Positions 11,973 to 23,757 of a stretch of DNA of 64,000 nt are shown one piece after another (position 1 is the stretch's first letter; the number at the start of each line of letters is the position of its first letter). The stretch covers positions 1,064,709 through 1,128,708 of the forward strand of contig JACDOX010000021.1 of assembly GCA_014549065.1 (NCBI GenBank), given 5' to 3'. Below the pieces are notes generated by a model, which was not told where the DNA came from, did no database searches, and saw only the letters and a list, made by a program, of their open reading frames with translations. Both the position numbers and the translations under genes were made by a program. Source of the DNA: Cardinalis cardinalis. Lineage: Eukaryota; Chordata; Aves; Passeriformes; Cardinalidae.

Positions 11973-13540
11973 TAGATTTATGTTGAATTTATTTATTTTT
12001 CCATATACCTATGAAAAATGACCTGTGTGTTGCTGACCATCTTAGCCTGCAATTCTTCATTACAGTTGAGCTTGTAGATGAAATCTTGGCCTTCTGCAGT
12101 CATTAATGGGAAGATTTGGAGTTCACTGCCATAGAATGGAACTGTGGAAAAGGCAAACACACGCTGTAATTTGGATGCTGTTCTCTGCTGATAAAGATTT
12201 CCCACTGCTAGGCAAAGATAAAAGAAATGAATAATCAAACATTTGCATGTTTGTGTGAAAAACAAATTAAATAGAAGTCCTGTTTCTTCACACTTCTTTT
12301 TTTGTGTCAGTGTAACCAGGAGCACTTACTGAAAAATTAGGCTGATATTATAGATTGAAAGAGCAACTCTAAGCATAAAGCGGGCAGGGAATTCAGTGCC
12401 TGTTTTCCTTGTTTTTCCCAATTCCTCACTGCCTTAATCTTTTTCTGTCTTCAAAACATTGTATAGACATTTTTAGGCTATTTTCTGAACTTTTTAGATC
12501 CCTTAAGTTTAAGTTGTCAGTAGATGCTGCAGCTGATGTGTCTTGTTTAGGAGACAACAACAGAAAGATTCTGAGGGGGAGGGGGTTTGTCATTTACTAA
12601 TATTTTAAAAAATGATTTTATTTTATGCTGATTTGCACATATTTTTCAGGGGGAACACTTTACAAAAAACACCATAAACCCACATAAACATGTAAACAGC
12701 ACATTTTGGAGAACAAGATAGAAAATATTAGTTTCACTGTATTTATTTTTAAAAGTGTGATAGGCCGTGTGGATTGTTTGTATTTAGTGAAAGTATCCAC
12801 TGAATGCTGCAAATCAATAAACAGCAGCATCATGGCTTTAAATGCCAATATTCAGACAGGCAGAGATCAATGGTATTAAGATATATACAAGTTAATGCTT
12901 CCATAGTTACTAAATAACAAACTAAAAATCCATGTCTGAAAAAGCACTGCCTAAACAGCAAAGGAGTGGAAATTAGAGAGGATTTGGAAAAAAAAAAAGA
13001 GAGTGTGTCAGGTGAAAAGGCAAATTCTAAGCTTTGTGCAGCATTGGAGAAAGCAGAAAACCATTGCTCCACATCACAACTATAATTCAGTACTTACTTT
13101 AAAGTCTTATTTTTAGTCTTTTTATTTTAGTAGGAGATACAAACTGTCATATTTTTAATGAAGAACACCTGTGGTTTAATTTTAAAGCTTTAATTAAAAA
13201 TGGTTGTTGTCTTCTTTATCTTTGAAATGTATGAAAAGTTGGACAGAATGGTTTCCTTTTCTATCTTAAACTGTTGAATGCAAGAACAAGGGAAAGTTGT
13301 TCTTATCAGGTTCAGCAGACAAACTGACCTGGACGCTAAGCTTCTAAATCTTCAAAATTGGTAACCACGAAAGTTAGGTCTAATTTTCAAATGCTAGAGG
13401 GTTTATATTTGAGAAACTTTGTTTTCTTGTGCCATAAAAATTTGGTTTTTTTTTTTTTCTGCAGAGAGATTTTTGAATTCAGCTTGACTGTCCCAAAAAT
13501 TGTTTTGTATTTTCTTGTGTTTTAATTCCTGCCATATTCT
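11973..13540. other. Unique non-coding DNA, possible old repeat at 12065-12140
   Basis: Mostly unremarkable AT-rich DNA. The stretch around ATGAAATCTTGGCCTTCTGC, AGTCATTAATGGGAAG and GGAGTTCACTGCCATAGAAT resembles an old amniote repeat built around 'gaaatcctggcc...aatgggaa'. That resemblance is weak and from memory only. Confidence 0.4.
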
Positions 13541-14026
13541 GAAAAAACAAATGCCGTTGTCAATATTAATAAAAAAGCTGGGGTGTGGTTCTGTTGGAGC
13601 AGTGATCCTATAGAAGGGTGGAGTTTTCCTCTGCAGCTCCAGGGCTGCTGGAGATGGGCCTGGGCTCCCTCTGGCAATGCAGGGCAGCAGAAAGCTGCTC
13701 CTCTGGGAAAGCAGGGGGCAAAGGCTGCTGTGCTGTGCCAAACCTCAGATTGTATCCAGGTAGGAATGCTTGGCTCCTCCCCTGGGCAGAGCATCTCCCC
13801 ATGGGATGATGGAATTNGATCAGCCATGCAGGGACACTCACTGGCCATGGNCAGAAGATAATTAATAATTAATGGCCCNTGAANAGAAGAGATCTCCTGG
13901 ANGGAGAATTATTTGTGGGAAGGATAAAGAAAACNGCCCAATGAACAGAAGANAACTGCCCCACCTCTGACAGATGGAAATAGAATACGCAATCCCAGTC
14001 GCATCTTGCATTTCCAACCCAAGACA
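13541..14026 (-). mobile_element. Passerine-type solo LTR, antisense
   Basis: On the minus strand the element starts TGTCTTGGGTTGGAAATGC and runs through GTATTCTATTTCCATCTGTC, GAGGTGGGGCAG, TTATCCTTCCCACAAATAAT, GGAGATGCTCTGCCCAGGGG, AGGAGCCAAGCATTCC, TTTGCCCCCTGC and GCTCCAACAGAACCACACC. I recognise this order from songbird endogenous-retrovirus LTRs; the class is uncertain. The 5' TG edge at 14026 is reasonably placed, while the other edge is not sharp. Ns are unusually dense here. Open frames on both strands across 13403-14364 are incidental to the LTR. Confidence 0.75.
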
Positions 14027-16621
14027 CATCATTAGGTGNCTTCCATCCCAAACCAGTCTGGGATCCCCAGATTCCCAGTACACACAGCCCTGTTACCCTG
14101 GTGGATGTGCAGCTCATTGCACCCTGCAGAGCAGCAGTGCTCACATTGCACTGACAATGTGCATTTATTACAGGCACTCAAATAAATGCTCCTGTGATCC
14201 CCAGTGACAGACCTTTGACATTCTGTATTACTGCTGGATATTTTCTTAAATTTCACATTCGCTGAGCACTGTCTTGTTTCTTTTGTCTTACAAATAACTT
14301 GAGTTCCATCTTTTTTACAGTGAGTATATGAGCATAAACTGGAAACTAAAGNTTGTTTTTGCAAGGAAATCTAAAATTTCTACATTTTTTGCAGAATTTC
14401 TTAAAAATACAAAGTAGTTTTCCTTCACATTGGAATGATTGTCTCTTGGAGGTGGAAGGAAAACAAGCCTGTCTCTATTTTATTGTCTAAAAAGAAACTA
14501 CTTAGAAACATTTCTTTTAAATATGAACTACTCCCTTTTTTAAAATGGCAATAATGGATCAAATTGCTCATTGCAGAGTGTTAGAAAAAGCTGAAATAAT
14601 ATTTTATTACAGTTGTATTTCTGACCTATTCTCCAGTGAAAAATCAGTTCATCTCTGAAAAAAAGACCTATTTTTAAAGTATTGTTATTCAGACAAAGTT
14701 GCTTTTATAGAAGACATTCCTTCAGCTTGATTTTTTTGTTCCCACAGCATTATCTTGCACAATTTATTTATTGAAAATTGTCCTGAAAGCAGTATGAGAT
14801 TGCTTTACATCTCTTGTTCTGTCCTGCCAAGCTGTAGGACCTAGTAAATTTCTGTACATAAAGATGGAAACTCTGACTCACTGAATACCCAAGTCAAAAT
14901 CGCTTGAAGGATTGAGTGCAGGTAGTTGGAATTTTTTTTCCTGCTGAAATTCAGATTAATATGATGAAAACAAAGGAAACATCTCCTGAATGTCTCACAT
15001 TGCTTGTTAATATTAATTAGGCAACATTTTTTTTCTAGGTATGAAAGAATGAACATTTTAGGGACCCTCTGCTAAACAAACAGACAAACAGACATGATTT
15101 CCAACAGNTCTGAATCCATGGTAATCCCATGCTGATCTATGAAGTCGTGGAAGGAATATTCATGAAATGAAGGGAACAAAGCAAGGGGATCCAGAATGTT
15201 CATTGATTTCTTGCAAAGTTAAAGAAAAAAAAAGCTACCCAGGAAAAAAATGCCAAGCAATCACAAAATTAGTGGTTATTACATTTATTTTATTCAATAG
15301 TGTGATGCCTAGAAAAGAAAGGAGTGCTGTCAGCTTAGATATATGGGATCAAAATGAAGTATGAATGTAGAATGTCTGTAGAAATAAAAANCAAAATTAG
15401 TAGGTGCTGGACATTATCCTTCCATCCCTGTTTCAATAGCTGTCTGCAAGGGAAGTGTGCAATTCACTGAGGAATACTGGATCCACATTGAAACTTCTCT
15501 CCAGGCTTCACTCCTTGCAATGTAATTCCTCTCACTCTTTCCAGGTAGCCATTAAAAGGTATTTACACCTGCTCCTTTGTGAGTGGATGCTGGATGGAGC
15601 CTCCAAGAATTTATTATGGTTTTTTTTAATAATTTCCAGTGGTATCAAAGCAATAATTTTGTTCTGTGAGGCCCTGTTAATGAGACACTAATGCACCAAG
15701 CTGATTAAAGAGGCAACAATTAGATCCAAGCACTTGTTTGTTAATGAGGAAGCTGCTTCTCTGAGCTAGACAATATAGTGGGCCTTTAACAGTTAACTAA
15801 TACCTTCAGCTAATGATAAATTCTTAATTAAATATGATTGTGCCTATAGTGGCAGAAAGGAGCTCTTACATGCTTTTGTCTGATTNCATCACTTGCAACA
15901 TTAGGTTCATTAGAAACACGAAACAGTGAAGAAAGGCCAAGGGAGATGAATAATTTTTAATGAATGTTGAGTTTTACCGAAACCATTCACTGAGTAAGGA
16001 GGAATAATACTTACAAATAGTGTTGTTCTTCCTCTGTGGACTACTAAAATATATACATTCCTGGGGTTTTGTGTTGATAATTTTGCATTTTTTCACTAAA
16101 GTTAGCAAAATAGATAACCAGAGCTGAAGGTCATCTAATATTTTTTTAAATTTCCTTCAGGATTTTGTCAGTGCAAGGATAAACACTGATGTGAGGACTT
16201 CTGTGACAGTCATGTCATGAGAGAACAAAAGATTGCTTCTAAATCTATCAGTCTACTCTGAATTGTGTCTCTAGGAAAACCTAAAAGCAGAGGGAGAACA
16301 TAGGGCTGTGAAACCAGGTCAGATCCTGGCTTTGCAAACCAAGAACTCCAGAAAATTCAGTGCTGGTGGTTTCTTTTAATGCATTGGAAAGAAGTCTGCC
16401 ATAAATGCCTAAGTGGATCTCAACAGCATAAAAGTGGGGGATATCTCCTGAAACCCAGTTTTCAACACTTTTGGATTCTGGATGTGATTATCAGTGTTCT
16501 CATTTCCAAAGAGCTCATTTTGGACCTCAGTTTTTCTCAGATCAACTCAGAAAAAAAATCCCCAGAACATCAAAGTTGGCTTTCTAGTATGAGTTGGATC
16601 AATTCTTCATTCTTCACTGCT
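14027..16621. other. Unique non-coding DNA, candidate conserved element inside
   Basis: No repeat or exon was recognised. The part at about 15640-15910 stands out as repeat-free and dense in homeodomain-type TAAT cores. Confidence 0.5.
15640..15910. promoter_or_regulatory. Candidate conserved non-coding element
   Basis: Repeat-free block with many TAAT/ATTA cores in mixed contexts (CTGTTAATGAGAC, GCTGATTAAAGAGGC, AACAATTAGATCC, TTTGTTAATGAGG) and SOX-like ACAAT. This is the texture of deeply conserved vertebrate enhancers. The call rests only on base texture; no alignment was made and no coding frame is evident. Confidence 0.3.
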
Positions 16622-16745
16622 GTCACAGAATTGTTGAGATTGGAAGTGCCTTTGGACATCTTGTAGTTCAAGCCCTCTGCTCAGAGCAGGACCAACTAGT
16701 CCAGGTTTTCCTGGTCTGTGTCTGATAAATTTGGGATTTCTACAG
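16622..16745 (-). mobile_element. CR1 LINE 3' fragment, antisense, second subfamily
   Basis: CACAGAATTGTTGAGATTGG, AGTGCCTTTGGACATCTTGT, AGTTCAAGCCCTCTGCTCAG, AGCAGGACCAACTAGTCCAG and GGGATTTCTACAG match the antisense 3' end of the CR1 subfamily that has 'CTGCTCAAAGCAGG'. The copy is old and short. Confidence 0.8.
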
Positions 16746-18521
16746 NATCTCCCCAAATGTTTCTTTTNAAATGCATTTCTCTGTAAACTTTCTACTNCAA
16801 GCTAGGTAGAAATTGTCATTTCTTTGTGAGACTGGGTTAACCCTGGTGTGTTTTATGTGNTCTTTTATTGCCATTCTGCAGTCAACTTTCATAGAGTTGT
16901 CCATTGTAATTTTTGTTTAGATAATAATTTGTTAGTTATTTCCTTGTTTCTAAATTTGCCTTGTTGTTCTTGGGTACTGTAAAGGGTTAAATCCATACTA
17001 CTTATAGTTGAAAACCATCAGCATTGTAATTCTTCTATTTTTTCCCCCAGATTATAATGCTTTTAGCCCAGGTGTATGAAGATGCTACTAAAATTCTAGC
17101 ATTGTTAAAAGCCATTTAAATTAAATAAATGACCCTCCCTTAAATATGCAGCTAGGAACCTTTCCAGTTAAGGAACTGCCACATTGATCAAAGTTTAAAT
17201 TTCTAAGAATACCTAATATTTCCTCTGGTAACTCAGGAATTTCTCCCCAGCATTAACATCTGTCTTCAGCCAAGATTATACGTAGAATTTTAAGTCTCAA
17301 TAGATGGAAAATAGTTGGGAATATGTAATTGATAAATTTTCATTTCTATAGTGCATTGAGGAAAAACTTGCTGTTTAACAAGTTGATGGTATTTTGGAGT
17401 TTTAATGTTTATGTACAGCTTGTGTAACTCAATATTGGGAGATGCCAGAAGATATGTTTGCATATTTAAGGAGGAAGATTTTCAGTGACTTGATAAATAC
17501 ATTTTCATTTGAAATAATGGAGTGGAAAATGTGTAAATAAATTACATCCAGAAATACTGTGATTTTTTTAATAGCTGTATTGGACTGTGTTGCTCACTTT
17601 TCTTTATATGCTTTACTGCTTAATTAGTTTTCTCAATTGTTCCAGGATAAGATACTTTAGTGTTAGACAGTGGGATATGTGGAGTTTTAGAGAGATTTCT
17701 ACATTTCTGCACTGGCATCTTCAGNGTTTGCACAATGAGCCAGACTGAGGCCTTTCTGAGAGGACTTCTGAGAGCAAAAAAACCCNAAATTATTTGATTT
17801 GGTCAAGCCAAGAATCTCAAAGAAGCTGTAAGACTCATGACTTAAATTAAGGAAAAATANTAAAAATAAGAAATAGATTTGAAAGTTTTTGTGGTGAAAT
17901 GGCATTGCCAGGATAAGGCAAATCAAAAACTCTTTCTCCAAAGACTCCAAAGTCTTAGCTCTCTTTCTCCAATTTTATNTGATTTTGAAGTCAAAATGCC
18001 TCCAACAGATAAATAGTATTGATTTGTNCATCAGATATTCCAATTATCTTCATGTGCAGGACTTTTTGACTACTTTATGCTCAAACTATTACAAGTTTTT
18101 ATGTTGATCACTAGGTATATCTCACAATCAGAAGTTCTGTTTTCCAGATGAGAAATATTTTTAAAAAGCTTAGNAATGTATATATTTTTTCCCCTCATAA
18201 AAAACCCTGGTGCCTTTCATTAAAAACTGACTTGCAGTCACAAAACTCTGTTCTTTGTGTCCTTTCTCTGGCTCTCAGCTTTCTGTCCCCCTGAAGGTTG
18301 CAATGCCAGAGTTATTACAGGCAAATACATCAAATGGCTTGTCAAATCATGCTGATTCCCTTTCTCATCTGAGAGTGAGCTTTCACCTCTTCAGAGGCCC
18401 AGGAAAGTTGTGAAATTAAATTCAGTAGTTAAAGGAAAATTCCTGCAAATGCAGAAAAGAGTCTGTGCTCCACAGCCCATTTGTGCTGCAGGATTTACCA
18501 TTATCCCAAGGGGAAGGAGTG
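16746..18521. other. Unique non-coding DNA
   Basis: AT-rich DNA without recognised repeats except the 76-bp segment at 16956-17031, whose second copy lies at 18616-18691. Confidence 0.55.
16956..17031 (+). repeat. 76-bp dispersed duplicate, copy A
   Basis: This segment aligns without gaps to 18616-18691. I count 11 mismatches in 75 comparable positions, and only 3 fall in the last 46. The shared core includes CTACTTATAGTTGAAAAC and ATCAGCATTGTAATT. No repeat family is recognised around it. Confidence 0.85.
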
Positions 18522-19046
18522 GAATCATGGAATCACAGACTGGTTTGGGTTGGATGGGATCTTTAAGAACATCCCAGTCCTCCCCCTACCATGGGCTTTT
18601 TGTAGAAAAAAAAAATTGTCTTGTGCATCTTGGCTATTGTCAAAGGTTAAATCANTGCTACTTATAGTTGAAAACTATCAGCATTGTAATTTTTTTTTAT
18701 TGTAATTATTTTTTTTTAATTGTAATTCTTTTATTTTATGCCTTCCGCTGTCCTAGGTTGCTCCAAGCCACTGTNCTAGGTTGCTCCAGCCTGGCCTTGG
18801 ACACTTCCAGGGATCCAGGGGCAGCCACAGCTGCTCTGGGCACCCTGTGCCAGGGCCTGCCCACCCTCACNGGGAGCAATTCTTTCCCAATATCCCACCN
18901 GTCCCTGCCCTCTGGCAGTGGGAAGCCATTCCCCCTTGTCCTGTCCCTCCATCCCTTGTAAATTNTCTCTCTCCATCTTGCTGGNTCCCTTCAGGTACTG
19001 GGAGGCACCAATTGGGTCATCCCAAAGCCTTCTCCAGGCTNAACCA
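18522..19046 (-). mobile_element. CR1 LINE 3' fragment, antisense, interrupted
   Basis: The antisense CR1 tail GGAATCACAGACTGGTTTGG, GTTGGATGGGATCTTTAAG and CCATGGGCT runs to about 18597, then stops. CR1 resumes at about 18741 with CCTTCCGCTGTCCTAGGTTG and continues through GGCCTTGGACACTTCCAGGG, GCAGCCACAGCTGCTCTGGG, CCAGGGCCTGCCCACC, AAGCCATTCCCCCTTGTCC and CCTTCTCCAGGCT. The intervening ~140 bp is not CR1. Shortly after it resumes, a ~23-bp piece is repeated in tandem. Confidence 0.93.
18598..18740 (+). repeat. Insertion inside CR1 carrying 76-bp duplicate, copy B
   Basis: This non-CR1 insert holds the second copy (18616-18691) of the segment at 16956-17031 in the same orientation. It is preceded by a short A-run and followed by T-rich sequence with the word TTGTAATT repeated three times (about 18685-18730). 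It must be younger than the CR1 it interrupts. Mechanism unknown: a templated local copy or a small unrecognised transposon are both possible. Confidence 0.75.
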
Positions 19047-21293
19047 AATACTAANTGGTACCAAATAAGAGGATGTACATTTTATACTTTTATTTTAATA
19101 CAATTACTTTTTAAGAGTAGAATATAAAAGCNCTATTAAAAATTCATAAATCACATTCATTTCTTTCTTTAGTNTTTTTGATATTTTGAAGGAAAAATCT
19201 AAAAGTATGTAAATCTCAGGNATTCACTAAATAATTTTCTTTTCTGAATAAATTCAGACTAGAGAAGGTACTGACCTGCTAATTATAAAATCTGATGCTT
19301 CCTTCATTTTTCTGATCCTTTACTTTTCTTCTTTTTCTTGCATTCAGTTTAAATGAGTCCTGCCATCTAATTACATCTAAAAGGATTTGACTTTAATTAC
19401 TTTCCACTGTAGGTGTGAAAATAAGCAAGCAGTTACCAGAGCCATTACACCAAATGGTGCAACATTAAATATCTGACCCTACAACTACCAGACAGAGCTG
19501 TTCAGTTTCAACAACATCTTAGTGTAGTTGAGTCTAATTATTGCCTTCTGTGAATGCTGTCTTTTGAACTTTGTGCCCTGGAATTGTCTCNTTCACAACT
19601 AAAATATAACAAGTGCCTTAATCAAAGTGCAGTGAATTCTCTGGCATTTTAAAATAACTGCCAGAACCAGCTGGGGAATAGAAAATAATTGCCATTCAAA
19701 TATACATTTTTTGGGGTTTTCCTTCTCTCCTGTGCAGCCAGGTTCCTAAACCATAAGTAGTGAGAAACATTTGGGAGGAAATCAATTCACTTTAATTAGG
19801 TCCTTGTTGCTGGTAATGTCTCCCTGAAGTTTTCTTCACCTGGAGAATTTTTTTAAAACAGCAGCTGTGGTTCCCTTATTAAAGAAAGGTGAATTCTCAA
19901 ATCAGAGCAGGCTGGATCTGTTATATCCCCCATCTTCCAGTGGGCATGGGGAGAAATCAGGGCTCTCACCTGCTTTGGGAAGTGTCAGCCACAGCTCTTC
20001 CAAGGACACATGTGTGGATTGCAACCACAGGGCTAAGATAACTGAAAATAGGTTGTTTTTCCATTTTCTGCAGGACAGGATTGGACAAAACCAATATTAA
20101 TTTCTTTAGATATATTTGTTGGTTGTTTCTGAAATAAATTTGTCTGAATAATGAATAAATAAGTNGAAACAAACATACACGGAAATATTTCTCTCTTAAT
20201 TTCCTGTATGAGAGATTATAATCTTTGTTCAAAACACTGAGTGGAATTTCATACCTATTTTTTTAGGCTTGAACACCANTAAATGTGATCTAAATGCACA
20301 TTCTGCTGTTGACATCTTTAAAGCTGTAAAGAATTTCTAATGTGTACCCCTGTTTTTCACTTAATTCTTCNTAATTAATTGTAAAAGACTTTTCCCTGTT
20401 CAATGTTAAATGGTAATTTTTGTCTTTATCTGTTTGTTGTAAGAATAGTGTAAGTGTATTTTCTCTTTAATCTTCATTACACCTCCTCTGCTTTAATATA
20501 GGCTTCACCTATATTTTAATATAATTACAGATATGTTTAGTGCTCCTATAAATAACTATGGTAGCAATCTCCAGTGATTCAGAAAATTCATGCTCAATTC
20601 TCCATACANGTTATTTTGATTTAATCTCACTGATATTTATTAATATGAACACATTCTCAGAAGGAAACACAGACATACCAGCAACTTTGTTCTGTAACCT
20701 GTCTCTGAGTTATTCTTTGTAATATTTGGAAAGTTTTATGCACAGCATAAAAATTTGGAAAGACAGTAAATATTGTCATTATTCTGCAAATGCTTTCACC
20801 CCACTGACTTGCAGGCTTGCCTCCTGCATTAATTTCTTAGTGCATGTAGCCTGTCTTCTTATTTAAGAGACAAAGATTGTCTTTGCTTGATGAAATTTTC
20901 CCTAAAAAGAGCATTTTTCCAACCTTTAAGCTCAGCATGTACAGAAGGCAAACAATTATGCCTGTGCTGGATAGTCAGGAGTACCTAGTTTAGTTGCATT
21001 AATTTTTAATATTATTATTCCACTCTTTACAATTGGAGTGCTTCTAATTTTCTGTGTTTGCCATAAAATCAGTGAGAGACCCTGTAGCTATTGCAATTGT
21101 TCAATTTTGGCAAAGTCAAGGGAGGAAACGGCAACTTTATAAAAATGCTTCTTTTTGTCTTCACTAGAGATTGTGTTCCATCCTTGTTTTGGTGGGGCAT
21201 GAAAATGACCCATTCCACAAGGCAATCTGTGCTTCACTGCTGAGTGGCACAGACTCTCTCTCTGCTCTGTATTTTTTTCTATTTTAATATTTA
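19047..21293. other. Unique non-coding DNA
   Basis: AT-rich sequence without recognised repeats, exons or RNA genes. Open frames at 19867-20232 on both strands have no recognisable product. Confidence 0.55.
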
Positions 21294-21733
21294 TGTTACA
21301 GTATAGCATTCACATTCTCTGAACATGATTCCTTCACCCAAAGTTTTTCTCCTGGGAAGCTGAAAGGCAGTGAGAGGCCTCAGAGAAAAGGAAAACAATT
21401 CTTATCTCATTTGCTTCTCCAGTGTTGTGCTCACATGTGGAATGTGTTTGGAGATTGTTTACCCACAGGTGATTGTTCCATTGGATTCTGCTGGGAGTTG
21501 TTTTCACTCATTGGCCAATCAGGGCCAAGCTGTCAGGACTCTGGAAAGAGTCACAAGTTTTTATTATTATCTTTTTACCCTTCAGTAAGTATCCTTTCTG
21601 TATTCTTTAGTATAGTATAGTATTCTTTGATATAATATAGTATAGTAAAGTAATAAATTAGCCTTCTGAGATCATGGAGTCAGATGCATCGTTCTTCCTG
21701 CCATGGGGCTCACTGTGCATTTACAATATTACA
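21294..21733 (+). mobile_element. ERVK-type passerine solo LTR
   Basis: The element runs through GCATTCACATTCTCTGAACA, CCTTCACCCAAAGTTTTTCT, CAGAGAAAAGGAAAACAATT, GGAGATTGTTTACCCACAGG, ATTGGCCAATCAGGGCCAAG, GGAAAGAGTCACAAG, TATCCTTTCTGTATTCTTTA, a TATAG-rich run, AATAAATTAGCCTTCTGAGA and TGGAGTCAGATGCATC. I recognise this order as a widespread songbird ERVK LTR. A CCAAT palindrome sits at 21510-21519 and a polyadenylation signal at 21652-21657. Ends are approximate; a 6-bp AATATT occurs just outside the left end (21286) and at the right end (21725), but does not leave clean TG/CA termini. No internal viral sequence adjoins. Confidence 0.87.
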
Positions 21734-22015
21734 GTTGGACATGGTGGTGGGAGAGGCAATAAAGGGGGAANGGAATGGGAGGTTCAACCATTGGTGCAGG
21801 AGGGGTAAGGAAGAACACTGATTTCAGCAGCCTGTGGAGACAGAGCTGAAAAATAATATAGATTTTAAAAGATAGTACTGCAAAAAGTGGTACAAGATAC
21901 CTATGTATTTCTTGTTCTTTTCAATTGTCTAGAAATTAAAATACAGTGTGAGTCTTTAATTGGATCCAGTCTTTGCTTAGTTATTCCACACTGGCTGTAG
22001 AGGATGTGGAATCTA
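21734..22015. other. Spacer between LTR and CR1
   Basis: G-rich start followed by AT-rich sequence, with nothing recognised. Confidence 0.45.
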
Positions 22016-22165
22016 AAGGAACTTCACCATGGAAANGGCTCTTATGTGTAGATGTGGCACTTGGGGACATGGCTTATAGGGGTGGCCTTGGCTGTGCTGG
22101 GTTAACTCAATGATCCTGAAGGGTTTTTCTAACCTAAATGATTCTATGATTCTATGATTCTATCT
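22016..22165 (+). mobile_element. CR1 LINE 3' end with intact octamer tail
   Basis: GTGTAGATGTGGCACTTGGG, GACATGGCTTATAGG, GGTGGCCTTGGCTGTGCTGG, GTTAACTCAATGATCC and TTTTTCTAACCTAAATG lead straight into three ATTCTATG units (22141-22164). The tail preserves the exact CR1 3' terminus, making this the best-defined CR1 end in the window. Confidence 0.95.
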
Positions 22166-23684
22166 AAATCCTCTTTTTGTGGGTAGCAAGGGCAAGCAAG
22201 AGGCAGGCCAGAATGTGTACCTCACTTTTACTGCCTCTGCATGGCCCCAAAAAATCTGGTTGTGGGTCATTGCTGGGAGTTTGGGGTTTCTTTTTGCTTT
22301 TTTTCACCCATGTAAACATTCTTCTCCTGGAAACACACAGAAAGGTGGTCACAAAATTGCTCTGAAGTTTTGTGCCATCACTGATTCCTCTTGCCAAAGG
22401 GAAAATATTGAAGAGAATTTGAGCTGGCTGTGTCTAAAGCTATAGCCCAGCTCACCTTTATTTTGATTAAAGCTAGTAAAAAAAAATATGGCATTCTGTG
22501 ATACACTGTGATATCTTTTTAATATTGAATAACAAAATCAGGATCTGATGATCTTTTTCAGTTTGATGAAAAAGCAAAAGAATAAACTTTATTGTCCTAG
22601 TTTTATACAAATAAATGATGAGATTGATNGCAAAATGAGATGGGAATATAATTTAAAGAATCTCAGTAATAGTTTAGATCCTCTATGTTTTCTCCAAGCC
22701 ATCAATTATGGGTAGAATATTCTGACAAAGAAAGCAGGGAATTTTCTAGTGTGTGAAAAAGATGCATGAGGAGCTGATAGTTCAAATTCAGATGAGGAAA
22801 AAGCCAACAGTTTCATTTTAATAGATATAAATATACTCTAAAAGTGTTCATTTTCATTTTCTCTTGACCCTGTTAGGTTTCAAGCTACTATTAAGTAAAA
22901 ANAGAGTTTAAACTAAGTGTTCAACAGGGAAAATCAAATGGTGATACAGACCATATTGGTATATTAATACAATGATTTATTTTTTACCCAATATGGCCAT
23001 TCCATCTCTATTGTCTAANATTGATTCCACATTAATGTTTTATCTATTTGACTTTTACAGAGAATTAGCAAGGAAATCTATATTTAAGATTTTAGAATCT
23101 CTGTACATTTTAATAAGTCTTAAATATAACATTCTGCTAAACACTGTGGAGAAAAGGCCAACTGAAATTACTAATTGCCAGCCACTTTTTATAGCATGGC
23201 AAAGTTATTTTTTCTTCACAATAATCCTCTGCAGTTTGGAATATGTTTGACTACCAGTTGTTAAATGAGCTTGTATCATTTAAGAGTAGGAGAAGAACAT
23301 TTGAGAAAGTAATTGGAGTATATTTATTTTAAATAGGCAGATTAAGCTGTTACAAATATAATCAAGACTGATTTCTAATTGAAAACCTTCACATGGTTTT
23401 GAAAAATAGCTGTTTAAACCTGTGTGTAGTTTTGCATTATCAATTTCTCCCTGAACTATATGGGCTTCTCTAAATCTTTTCTTGTATTTAGTTTATTTTG
23501 TATATTCCCACCTGATCTTTAACTTGGGTTTTTTTGGTTGCTTTTGTTTTGTTGTTACTTTTAAACCTTGGTTAAAGGTCANAGTATGAGAATTTACATT
23601 TACAGACAATATATTTGCAAGTGTCTTCACATTAATCACATTTTTATTGCACATTTTTCCCTGTCTGAAAAATTCTGTGGGAAA
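22166..23684. other. Unique non-coding DNA
   Basis: Very AT-rich DNA with no repeat or gene recognised. Short open frames near 22164-22445 occur on both strands and are not supported. Confidence 0.55.
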
Positions 23685-23757
23685 TCAGAATCCTTGAGGT
23701 TGAAAAAGACCTCCACTACCATCAAATCCAGCCTTGGTTCAGGTCTTACAATACCCT
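23685..23757 (-). mobile_element. CR1 LINE 3' end, antisense, short
   Basis: CAGAATCCTTGAGGTTGAAA, AAGACCTCCACTACCATCAA and ATCCAGCCTTGG match the antisense terminus of the CR1 subfamily with 'GTTGGAAAAGACCTCCAAGATCATC'. Only about 70 bp survive. Confidence 0.8.

Noticed and set aside
13403..14364. Ten overlapping open frames on both strands
   Set aside because: They lie largely over a non-coding LTR that keeps several frames open by composition.
22139..22166. Short direct repeats that could suggest a CRISPR array
   Set aside because: They are contiguous ATTCTATG units without spacers at a CR1 3' end, in a vertebrate genome.
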